In this document: positions 25,190-33,254 of the stretch, one piece after another
Layout of the letters: each line of letters begins with the position of its first letter
Numbering within the stretch: position 1 is the stretch's first letter
DNA from: Chryseobacterium sp. ISL-80
GTDB lineage: Bacteria; Bacillota; Bacilli; Bacillales; Cytobacillaceae
Length of the DNA: 64,000 nucleotides
Assembly: GCA_018613055.1 (NCBI GenBank)
Contig: JAGGQZ010000013.1
Coordinates: 186,001 to 250,000 of the forward strand
Reading direction: 5' to 3'
Program-made: the position numbers and the translations under genes
Notes under the pieces: generated by a model
Databases searched by the model: none
Seen by the model: the letters and a program-made list of their open reading frames with translations, nothing else
Told to the model about the DNA's origin: nothing

Positions 25190-27700
25190 TTATTCCTGTG
25201 AACCATAACTAATTAAGTTCGTAAAAATCCTATACCCTCCAGGCACTTGCCCCTGGATCTGGCGGTAGAATACAAGGTTTGTATAAAGGTAGGTTCCTTT
25301 GCCGTAGTTCGCCATCAGGATGCCGCCGTCGAATGCGTCTTCGCCTGGGTCAGCCATGCTGACGAATGTCTGGTATTCTGGTCCCCATGCCATAGGGTAG
25401 TAGAGTCCTCTTTCCTGGATCCAGTTATCCCAGTCGCTGTCTGTAATTTTGTTTGGATAATTGAACAGCGGTGATTCTGGCTGGAGGACGTTTACTTTTG
25501 CGTTTTCATCGGTTACGCGCCATTTAATCGACACGTTTCCGATTGTTAATGGATATGGTGCAGTGGTGTCTTTATTCCAGCCATCGTTTGGCTTGTGATA
25601 CTGGACGACCAGGTGTCCGCCGTCTTCAACGTATTTCAGCAGGCGGGCATTGTTTGCGATCAGATCGGCTCTTGACAGGTATGCGCGGATGCCGACTACA
25701 ATCGTGTCATACTGGCTTAGATCTGCTGACGCCAGATCGGCTTCGGTCAGTTTGGTGATATTCATGCCGGCATTTGATAAATAGTCAGCAACCAAATCGA
25801 AGCCGCTGTCGATATAGCCGACTTTCAGGTTATCATTTGTCAGCAGTTCGAATGCTACGCCATTCACCTGGGCAGGGTACTGATAATAGAATGTGCCGAT
25901 ATGGTCGTAGCTGATTTCCTGGATCGTTGAATTGAAAGTTTTGCCGTTCACTGCCACTTCAGCGTCAATATTGAAGTCTCCTGATTGAATGCCTTCAGGC
26001 GGTGAAAGGGTGAACGCTACTTCTTTTTCCTCGAACTGGGCACTGAAATCAACGGTGGCGGTTTTCGGTTCTACTTCCCAGCCTTCAGGTGCTTTAAGAG
26101 ACACAACGGCTTGTGATGCTCCGTTAAAATAGTTCTTCACTTTTGCCGTAACCGGGATTTCATCCTGGACATTGGCTGTGTTGACGATGATATCCTCTGG
26201 GTTTAAGGTAACGGCAGCGTCTGGCAGGACTGCGATGGTGCCTTCGAGCTGTTTTACTTGTTCAACGGAAGCACCTTTATTTTTGTATGACACTTTTGCC
26301 TGTAAAACTGGTTCTTTATACGCATGATAGAACTCAGCATCTTCAGGGACGGACACATCGAAAGTTAGGATTGCGGTTTTGCCTGGTGCCAAATCAGCAT
26401 CTTTTGCTTTTGAGGTAATGGTCCAGCCTTCAGGTGCCAATAATTCAACATTCAAATGCTCGAGCTTCTGCGAGCCATTGTTCTGTAGTGTAACAGTAAC
26501 GGTAGTATCCTGGCCTTTTGTCAGGACAGTGGAAGCTGCTTCCGCCTTCACATCCAGGCTGGATGATACGAAGCTTGCAGTTTGGAGCTGCTCTTCTTTC
26601 AGGCTAAGCTTGTGAAGCAAATCAGTTTTCAGTTCATCATCAAGCTTTGCGTTTTCTGTCTTCTTTTGCAGGCGGGTGACATCTTTCAAAGCTTTCTGTG
26701 TTTGTGTGAATACTGCATCTCTGTCAGGATAGGAATCAATGATGAATTCAAGCTGATCCTGAAGTTTTGTGTACTGCACTGATAGAGAGTTCGCGTTCTT
26801 TGGAAGAGTTTTGGCCCATTCGGCCAAGTCATATGGAACACCTGCAAAAAGTTCATTGCTGTTGTTTGTGTCAACAGCGCTGTAAAGCAATTCTAGGTGA
26901 GTCTCGCGTGGTGCGACAGGGATGTCATTGCCCATTCCCTGGCTTTTATGCATGTAGCGGGATGCTTCTCCCAGCTGTGGGTAGGACATTTGATAAATTG
27001 GATCGTACATTCCAATTTCAATGGAAGTGGTGGCCGTGTCTTTTGATTCGGCAGGGAGGAAAAGCTTTTTAATCTGCCATACTGATAATCCTTCTTTTAA
27101 CTGTTCAGGATAGACTGAAGGATCTGCTGCGTCTTCAAACGCTTTCTCGCTCAGGATTTCCATCGCGCGGTGGTGTCCGTGCTGTGTCGGGGAGTTCCTG
27201 AATGAAGGCATGACGATATCCGGCTGATATGTCCGGATGAAACGGATCAGGCGTTCATAAGCAATATCTTCATCCCATTTTTCAAGTGTTTCATCAGGGC
27301 TCTTTGAAAAACCGAAGTCGTAGATTGCATCGTTTGTGGTTTCGCTTAAGTGATATGCGGTAACACCAGTGATTTTAGCGGCTTCGATCATTTCGCGGGA
27401 ACGGATGATTCCAAGGCCGTTTCCAAGCTCATTGCCAATTTCATTTTGGCCGCCTTCACCGCGGTTTGCGATCATGCTGGCTGTTTTAACGCCGAGTCCT
27501 CGTGACAGATACGCTAAAAAGTCGCTTCGCTCATCATCGGGATGTGCGCCGGTATTCAAGAAGGTCACGGTCGTATCGAGAGGCTTCACTGCATTCCAGA
27601 GATCAACGTCAGGCTCCTGGGTCTTGGCAGCTGAACTGCTTAATGGCAGCATGGAAACGACTAACAATAAAGAGAGCAAACCAATAAAGTACTTCCTCAT
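25190..27700 (-). CDS. Secreted modular PIG-L-family deacetylase
   Basis: The 836-residue exported protein has a signal peptide (FIGLLSLLLVVSMLPLSSSA). Residues 45-290 form a PIG-L/LmbE domain with zinc motif GAHPDDE (His53, Asp55-56), RGEGGQNEIG and QHGHH. About residues 390-600 carry two NEW3-like beta-sandwich modules (VTLQNNGSQKLEHLNVELLAPEGW and APEGWEVEP). The last 200 residues resemble a ThuA/class I amidotransferase-like fold (YDTIVVGIRAYL, GGHLVVQYH). PIG-L enzymes remove N-acetyl groups from GlcNAc-linked substrates; the modules suggest binding to an extracellular glycan. I use ATG 27700, after AAAGGGG. It is divergent from a ROK regulator that probably controls it. Confidence 0.82.
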   Translation of the reverse strand: MRKYFIGLLSLLLVVSMLPLSSSAAKTQEPDVDLWNAVKPLDTTVTFLNTGAHPDDERSDFLAYLSRGLGVKTASMIANRGEGGQNEIGNELGNGLGIIRSREMIEAAKITGVTAYHLSETTNDAIYDFGFSKSPDETLEKWDEDIAYERLIRFIRTYQPDIVMPSFRNSPTQHGHHRAMEILSEKAFEDAADPSVYPEQLKEGLSVWQIKKLFLPAESKDTATTSIEIGMYDPIYQMSYPQLGEASRYMHKSQGMGNDIPVAPRETHLELLYSAVDTNNSNELFAGVPYDLAEWAKTLPKNANSLSVQYTKLQDQLEFIIDSYPDRDAVFTQTQKALKDVTRLQKKTENAKLDDELKTDLLHKLSLKEEQLQTASFVSSSLDVKAEAASTVLTKGQDTTVTVTLQNNGSQKLEHLNVELLAPEGWTITSKAKDADLAPGKTAILTFDVSVPEDAEFYHAYKEPVLQAKVSYKNKGASVEQVKQLEGTIAVLPDAAVTLNPEDIIVNTANVQDEIPVTAKVKNYFNGASQAVVSLKAPEGWEVEPKTATVDFSAQFEEKEVAFTLSPPEGIQSGDFNIDAEVAVNGKTFNSTIQEISYDHIGTFYYQYPAQVNGVAFELLTNDNLKVGYIDSGFDLVADYLSNAGMNITKLTEADLASADLSQYDTIVVGIRAYLSRADLIANNARLLKYVEDGGHLVVQYHKPNDGWNKDTTAPYPLTIGNVSIKWRVTDENAKVNVLQPESPLFNYPNKITDSDWDNWIQERGLYYPMAWGPEYQTFVSMADPGEDAFDGGILMANYGKGTYLYTNLVFYRQIQGQVPGGYRIFTNLISYGSQE

Positions 27701-27772
27701 TCTTGTAACCCCTTTCATTTTTGAGTTTTGCTGAGAAATATTGAACACTCCTTCCTCTGTATGTAATTGTAG

Positions 27773-27795
27773 GTTAGTTAATCTGCCTAACTAAC
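27773..27795. promoter_or_regulatory. Palindromic operator candidate at the PIG-L side
   Basis: GTTAGTTA (27773-27780) and TAACTAAC (27788-27795) are exact inverted repeats around 7 bases. A related palindrome occurs at 28057-28073 before the ROK gene. Both share TTAGTNA half-sites like other ROK operators, so the ROK protein is the natural candidate. Confidence 0.55.
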
Positions 27796-28019
27796 AACAG
27801 ATATAATACCTAATTCAAGATAATCATAGTTAGATAATATTGTAAAATGATTAATTGTCAGAATATTAAAAATGGTAAATTATGTTCATTTATGTACTGG
27901 GTAAAATGAACCAATTGAATTTTTTATTAAAAAAGGAAGCGACAGATCAAGAATATCTTTTAAAAAGAGAAAATATATCTATTACAAGACACGATTTTAA
28001 ATTTTCAGAACTTTGTGGT

Positions 28020-28033
28020 TGTAAACGATTACA
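28020..28033. promoter_or_regulatory. cre site (CcpA)
   Basis: TGTAAACGATTACA matches the palindromic catabolite responsive element TGTAANCGNTTACA. It lies 69 bases before the ROK gene, so the ROK/ABC/lyase operon is probably under glucose repression. Confidence 0.75.
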
Positions 28034-28056
28034 AATTGAGTTATATTTTTAGTTAA

Positions 28057-28073
28057 TTAGTAAATCTTACTAA
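28057..28073. promoter_or_regulatory. Palindromic operator candidate at the ROK side
   Basis: TTAGTAA (28057-28063) and TTACTAA (28067-28073) are exact inverted repeats around ATC. The site lies 28 bases before the ROK gene start and could mediate autoregulation. Confidence 0.55.
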
Positions 28074-28101
28074 CCAAAAAGAATTTTAAGGCCGTGATGT
28101 T

Positions 28102-29313
28102 ATGAATCTAAGTGGAACACCGGTACAGTTGAAATCACTCAACAAGAAAAGGGTGCTTCAGTGCATTCAGGAAAATTCACCGATCTCCAGGGCGGAAATT
28201 GCCGCGAAAATCAATATCAGCAAGCCAACCGTATCATTATTGGTCGATGAATTGATGCAGGAAAAGTGGATTTTTGAGAAGGGGATTGGTGAGTCGACGT
28301 CACAGGGAGGCAGAAGGCCAATCCAGCTGTACTTCAATGAAAAGGCAGCATACATAATCGGAACGGATATTGGCGGGACGAAAGTGAAGACGGTAATTTG
28401 CGATTTGAATGGGAACATCGTCGCGAGCAGCAGTTTTAACACTTGCCAGTATCTTGACTCAGGGCTGCTAAAGCAGATTGCCAGAGAAATAGAGTTTATG
28501 GTGAACAAGGAAGGAATCGAAGACGAGAAGATCCTCGGAATGGGCGCAGGTGTCCCGGGAATCACTGAGACGACATCCGGGATTGTCGTTGAGGCCCCGA
28601 GCCTGAACTGGGTCCGGTATCCTTTTATCACAGAGGCGAAGCGCCATATTCCGTACCCGGTGCACGTCGATAATGATGTGAATGTGGCAGCGCTTGGCGA
28701 GCAGTGGCTTGGAAATGCGCGCGATAAGCAGAGTGTCCTTTTCATCGCCGTCGGCACGGGAATCGGCAGCGGAATTATCATCAACAATCAGCTTTACCGC
28801 GGCTCATCCAGCGCGGCTGGTGAAATTGGCTACATGGTGACGGACAAGAATGATATGAAAAATGAATTCAAGCCGATTTTTCACCGCTATGGCTATCTTG
28901 AAAGTGTGGCTGGAGGAAAATCGATTGGAGACAGGCTGACGAGTTGCATCCAGAAGGAGCCGGAGCATCCTTTGCATCAACAGGCACTTGCATCCGAGCT
29001 GTCGGGGGAGATGGCGTTCAAGCTGGCGAAAAGTGGTGACCAAATAGCCCTTAAAGTCATTGATGAAGCCATTGAGCATCTGGCTTATGGGATTGTGAAT
29101 GCTGCCAGTTTGCTAAATCCAGAGATTGTTATTTTAGGAGGTGGTGTTCTTAAATCATCCGAATTCATTCTGCCGAAGCTGCAGGAGATTGTGAATCAAT
29201 ACCTTCCTAGTTCAGTCCAGCTGAAGACGTCCCAATTGGGTGACAACGCCGGGGTTCTTGGTGCCGTGTCACTGTTCATGAGGGAACATGAAAGTATGAT
29301 TAAATACAATTAA
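28102..29313 (+). CDS. ROK-family transcriptional regulator
   Basis: The 403-residue protein has an N-terminal winged helix (SRAEIAAKINISKPTVSLLVDEL, about residues 29-51) and a ROK domain with IIGTDIGGTKVK, GAGVPGI and VGTGIGSGIIINNQLYRG. The usual zinc cluster of ROK proteins is absent: after GEIGY there is no histidine and no CxCGxxGC motif, whereas XylR in this window has both. Its effector may thus be held differently. It is divergent from the PIG-L gene and leads an operon with an ABC importer and an ArgH-like lyase. The ribosome site is weak (AAGG). Confidence 0.85.
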   Translation: MNLSGTPVQLKSLNKKRVLQCIQENSPISRAEIAAKINISKPTVSLLVDELMQEKWIFEKGIGESTSQGGRRPIQLYFNEKAAYIIGTDIGGTKVKTVICDLNGNIVASSSFNTCQYLDSGLLKQIAREIEFMVNKEGIEDEKILGMGAGVPGITETTSGIVVEAPSLNWVRYPFITEAKRHIPYPVHVDNDVNVAALGEQWLGNARDKQSVLFIAVGTGIGSGIIINNQLYRGSSSAAGEIGYMVTDKNDMKNEFKPIFHRYGYLESVAGGKSIGDRLTSCIQKEPEHPLHQQALASELSGEMAFKLAKSGDQIALKVIDEAIEHLAYGIVNAASLLNPEIVILGGGVLKSSEFILPKLQEIVNQYLPSSVQLKTSQLGDNAGVLGAVSLFMREHESMIKYN

Positions 29314-29329
29314 TGAGGGGGAATTTTTT

Positions 29330-30418
29330 GTGAAACACAAGAAAAAGGTTTCGATTATCACGGCTTTGACTTTATCTGCATCACTATTTTTAGCGGCATG
29401 CAGCTCTGAAGAGGGATCTAGCAAACCATCAGGAGACAGCAAGTCTGGTGACAAGCTAGAGGATAAAGTAGTCATTTATTCTCCGCACGGAAAGGATATT
29501 TTATCAGAATTCGAGAAGCAGTTCGAAGCTGAGTATGACGTTGATGTCGAATGGCTTGATATGGGATCGCAGGAAGTCCTTGACCGCGTCCGTTCTGAAA
29601 AGAACAACCCTCAGGCAGACGTCTGGTGGGGAGCTCCATCCGTCATGTTCGACCAGGCTAAGGACGAAGGACTTCTACAGCCGTATGAACCTTCCTACTC
29701 CGGGGCATTGGCTGATAATTTCCACGAAGCAGACTGGAACTGGTCAGGAACAAGCCAGACACCAGAGGTGATTATGTACAACAGCAAAGAGCTGACAAAG
29801 GAAGAAGCGCCGAAGGACTGGGATGACCTTCTTGACCCGAAATGGAAGGATGAAATCATCATCCGTTATCCGCTTGCTTCCGGTACGATGAGAACGATCT
29901 TCTCAGCAATGATCTACCGTGATTTCAAGGATTCCAAGGATACAGCAAAAGGCTACGAGTGGCTTGAAAAGCTTGATGCGAATACGAAGGAATACTCTGC
30001 TAACCCTGAAATGATGTACAACAAGGTTGCCAAGGGTGAAGGCTCCGTTTCCGTCTGGGCAATGCCGGATGTCGTCATGCTGAAGGAAAACAAGAACTAT
30101 CCGTTTGAATTCATCGTTCCTGAAAGCGGAACACCAGTCCTGACTGAAGGAATCGCGATCGTGAAGGATGCGCCGCACCAGAAAGCAGCTGAAGCATTCT
30201 ATGAGTTCGTCAACACGCCTGAAGCGGCAAAGCTTTTAGCAGAAAAATACTACCGCATCCCTACCCGTGATGATGTGAAGGATCTTCCGAAGTGGATCAC
30301 AGATACTGAAATCAAGGCAATGGATATCGACTGGAAGGTCTTCCAGGACAATAGTGATGCGTGGATGAAGTATTGGGATGAGAACATTAAGAGCGGAGAA
30401 AAAGAAATCAAAGAATAG
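29330..30418 (+). CDS. Fe3+/phosphonate-type ABC transporter substrate-binding lipoprotein
   Basis: The 362-residue lipoprotein has the lipobox LAAC near residue 24, followed by an acidic and Ser-rich linker. The mature part has VVIYSPHGKDILSEFEKQFEAEY and GAPSVMFDQAKDEGLL, typical of periplasmic-binding family 6 (FbpA/PgtC/PhnS-like). The EKYYRIPTRDDV region lies where iron binders carry tyrosines, but other members bind phosphorylated or phosphonate compounds, so the ligand is open. GTG 29330 follows GAGGGGG. It belongs to a tight operon with ATPase, permease and lyase genes. Confidence 0.85.
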   Translation: MKHKKKVSIITALTLSASLFLAACSSEEGSSKPSGDSKSGDKLEDKVVIYSPHGKDILSEFEKQFEAEYDVDVEWLDMGSQEVLDRVRSEKNNPQADVWWGAPSVMFDQAKDEGLLQPYEPSYSGALADNFHEADWNWSGTSQTPEVIMYNSKELTKEEAPKDWDDLLDPKWKDEIIIRYPLASGTMRTIFSAMIYRDFKDSKDTAKGYEWLEKLDANTKEYSANPEMMYNKVAKGEGSVSVWAMPDVVMLKENKNYPFEFIVPESGTPVLTEGIAIVKDAPHQKAAEAFYEFVNTPEAAKLLAEKYYRIPTRDDVKDLPKWITDTEIKAMDIDWKVFQDNSDAWMKYWDENIKSGEKEIKE

Positions 30419-30430
30419 GATGTGTACGGT

Positions 30431-31525
30431 ATGGCGTCGATAAAAATAGAAAATGTCCAAAAAGCCTTCGGAAAGGTAGTGGCAGTCGATCACTTGAATC
30501 TGGAAATCAATGATGGGGAATTCTTCACCTTCCTCGGGCCAAGTGGCTGCGGCAAGACGACAACGCTGCGGATGATTGCCGGATTCTATTATCCTACCAA
30601 GGGTGTCGTGCGATTTGGCGATAAAGATATGACGCGTGTACCTCCTGAAAAAAGAAATACGGGCATGGTTTTCCAAAACTATGCCCTTTTTCCTCATATG
30701 ACGGTCTTTGAAAATGTCGCGTTTGGATTGAAGGTACGGAAGATGGCCTCCAGTGAAGTGAAAACAAGGGTTCACGAGGTCCTTCGCAAGGTCAGGCTCG
30801 AGCAATACGCCGATCGTCAGGTGAGTCAGTTGAGTGGAGGTCAGCAGCAGCGTGTGGCGCTTGCGAGGGCATTGGTGATCGAACCTGAAATCCTGTTGCT
30901 GGATGAGCCGTTAAGCAACCTGGATGCGAAGCTGCGCGATGAAATGCGGGCGGAGATCCTCAGGCTGAAGAAAGAATACAAGATTACGACGATTTATGTT
31001 ACCCATGACCAGGCAGAGGCGCTGTCGATGAGTGACAGGATCGCTGTCTTCAATTTCGGGGTGTGCCACCAGGTGGGAACGCCTTCGGAGATTTATAATG
31101 AACCGGCCAATGACTTCGTTGCCAGTTTCATAGGCGAGATCAATCTTCTTCCTGTAAAAGTGGACCAGGTTGACGACGCTCATGTCACTGTTTCGGCTGG
31201 TGAAAATCAATTTGTTGTACATAATTCGCCTTTTCATTTTAATAGGGAAAACAGCGATCGTGAATTATCCCTTTCGGTTCGTCCTGAGTCCGTAAAGATT
31301 CTTGATGAAAAGGTTGATAGGCACAATGTTTTTAAAGGGAAGGTTGAAACAGTCCAGTTCTTCGGGACAATCATCAATCTAGCGGTAAAGGTCAATGACT
31401 TGCTGCTTGAGGTAAATGTACTGAATCATGTTTCGGCGAATTTGAAGCCGGGAGCAGATGTATGGGTTGAGCTTCCCGCCGATCAAATCAGGTTGATTCC
31501 AATGTTGAGCGGTGATGTGTCATGA
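30431..31525 (+). CDS. ABC transporter ATP-binding protein (Fe3+/spermidine/phosphonate type)
   Basis: The 364-residue ATPase has Walker A GPSGCGKTT, signature LSGGQQQRVALARAL and Walker B LLLDEPLSNLDAKLRDEMR, plus a C-terminal TOBE-like domain (about residues 240-360). It drives the adjacent two-domain permease. I prefer ATG 30431 with AGGA about 10 bases upstream over GTG 30422. It overlaps the permease gene by the four bases ATGA. Confidence 0.9.
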   Translation: MASIKIENVQKAFGKVVAVDHLNLEINDGEFFTFLGPSGCGKTTTLRMIAGFYYPTKGVVRFGDKDMTRVPPEKRNTGMVFQNYALFPHMTVFENVAFGLKVRKMASSEVKTRVHEVLRKVRLEQYADRQVSQLSGGQQQRVALARALVIEPEILLLDEPLSNLDAKLRDEMRAEILRLKKEYKITTIYVTHDQAEALSMSDRIAVFNFGVCHQVGTPSEIYNEPANDFVASFIGEINLLPVKVDQVDDAHVTVSAGENQFVVHNSPFHFNRENSDRELSLSVRPESVKILDEKVDRHNVFKGKVETVQFFGTIINLAVKVNDLLLEVNVLNHVSANLKPGADVWVELPADQIRLIPMLSGDVS

Positions 31526-33213
31526 TGAAAAATCGAGATAACCGGCTGACATTATATTTGCTGATTCCGGTGCTGCTGGTCTTGATTGCCTATGTCCTGT
31601 ATCCGTCATTAAGGACGATTCTTGAAAGTCTGCAAAAAGAGGGCAGTTTTACGTTTGGTAATTATGAAGATTTTTTCTCGCAGGAATCGAAGACAAATCT
31701 GCAAGCGTTATGGAATTCAGTCTACATATCCGTCCTCAGTGTTTTGGTGAGTGCGGCAATCGGGATTCCGCTGGCGTTTATTTTTAACCGATATGACTTC
31801 CCGGGCAGGGGCTTTTTCGCAACGGCTGCGATCATGCCGATTGTCTTGCCGTCATTGGTCGGGGTTATGGCATTCATGTTCCTTTATGGAGAGACGGGGC
31901 TTGTACCGAATGCGATCAAGGATTTGTTCGGGCTGGAAGAGGTTCCTTTTAAAATCGGCGGGATCTCGGGTATCCTGATTGTCCATGCTTATACGATGTA
32001 TGTTTATTTTTACATGACGGTGTCATCGGCGATTCATAAAATCGACCCGTCGCTTGAGGAGTCAGCATACAACCTGGGAGCGAGCCGGTACCAAGTGTTC
32101 TGGAAGGTGACGTTCCCATTGTTGACTCCGGCCATCGTTGCCGCTTCGCTGCTGGTGTTCATGATCTCGATGGCCTCCTTCAGTGCACCGTTTTTGCTGG
32201 CGGGGGGATTCCGGGTGCTGAGTCTGCAGATTTATTTTTCCAAGATTAATGGAGACATGGAGGTTGCCGCGACTCAATCTGTCATCCTGTCGATTGTATC
32301 GATTTCCTTCTTATTATTTATGCGCTGGTACCAGAATCGCAAGGACTACCGGATGGCGTCAAAGGGGATTGGGGCGCATCGCAGTGAAGTGAACAATCCG
32401 GTGCTGAAATGGACGATGGTGTTCATCGGGGTGATCGGAGTCATCATCCTGCTGCTGCCGCACTTCACGATTCTGCTGCTTTCACTCGTTCCGGACGGGA
32501 CCTGGACATGGCAGACGTATCCTTCGGTGTTTAACTTTGAGAACTATAGATTGCTGCTGGAGGACCCGAATATCTTCAAGCCTCTGAAAAACAGCTTGCT
32601 GTTATCAGTGATCGCGACGGCGGGGAACCTTGTGTTCGGTGTGCTCGCGTCGTATGTGCTGGTTAAGCGAAAATTTGTCGGCAAAAGCTTTGTGGATATC
32701 CTCGTGATGATTCCATGGGCATTGCCGGCGACGGTTATCGGGATGAACTTGATCATCGCTTTTAACGAACCAAATATTTTCTCATTCGGAAATATCCTTG
32801 TCGGGACGTTCTGGATCCTGCCACTTGCCTATTTTATCAGGCATATTCCGCTCGTCGTCCGCTCGACGAATGCGGTTTTGGAGCAGCTGGATGATTCGAT
32901 TGAGGAAGCTTCAAGGAGCCTTGGGGCCAAGTGGTTCTATACGTTCCGGAAGGTTATTTTGCCAATCATCATGCCGGGCGTGCTGTCAGGGACTTTGCTG
33001 GCATTTGTTGAATCTGTCGGTGAGTTCCCGACATCGGTATTGCTGTATACGATTTCGAACAGACCGATTTCAATTGAGATCATGAACCAGCTGCGGATGT
33101 TCAATATGGGCCAGGCTGCTGCATATGGGATGATCCAGATTGTCTTGATCGCCGTGGTCCTGCTTATCTCAAACAAGTTCTTTGGGGTCAAGGCCGAACA
33201 GTCGTTATCTTAA
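31522..33213 (+). CDS. ABC transporter permease, fused two-domain (FbpB/SfuB type)
   Basis: The 563-residue membrane protein has about twelve helices in two homologous halves. Each half has an EAA loop: EESAYNLGASRYQVFWKVTFPLL and EEASRSLGAKWFYTFRKVILPII. This fused layout is usual for Fe3+-type importers and some relatives for phosphonates or thiamine. It forms the pore of the importer with the two preceding genes. Its start overlaps the ATPase gene stop. The lyase gene begins 41 bases after it without a terminator. Confidence 0.9.
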   Translation: MMKNRDNRLTLYLLIPVLLVLIAYVLYPSLRTILESLQKEGSFTFGNYEDFFSQESKTNLQALWNSVYISVLSVLVSAAIGIPLAFIFNRYDFPGRGFFATAAIMPIVLPSLVGVMAFMFLYGETGLVPNAIKDLFGLEEVPFKIGGISGILIVHAYTMYVYFYMTVSSAIHKIDPSLEESAYNLGASRYQVFWKVTFPLLTPAIVAASLLVFMISMASFSAPFLLAGGFRVLSLQIYFSKINGDMEVAATQSVILSIVSISFLLFMRWYQNRKDYRMASKGIGAHRSEVNNPVLKWTMVFIGVIGVIILLLPHFTILLLSLVPDGTWTWQTYPSVFNFENYRLLLEDPNIFKPLKNSLLLSVIATAGNLVFGVLASYVLVKRKFVGKSFVDILVMIPWALPATVIGMNLIIAFNEPNIFSFGNILVGTFWILPLAYFIRHIPLVVRSTNAVLEQLDDSIEEASRSLGAKWFYTFRKVILPIIMPGVLSGTLLAFVESVGEFPTSVLLYTISNRPISIEIMNQLRMFNMGQAAAYGMIQIVLIAVVLLISNKFFGVKAEQSLS

Positions 33214-33254
33214 GGCTGGAATTATAGCATAATCATAGAATCGGAGATGAAAAT

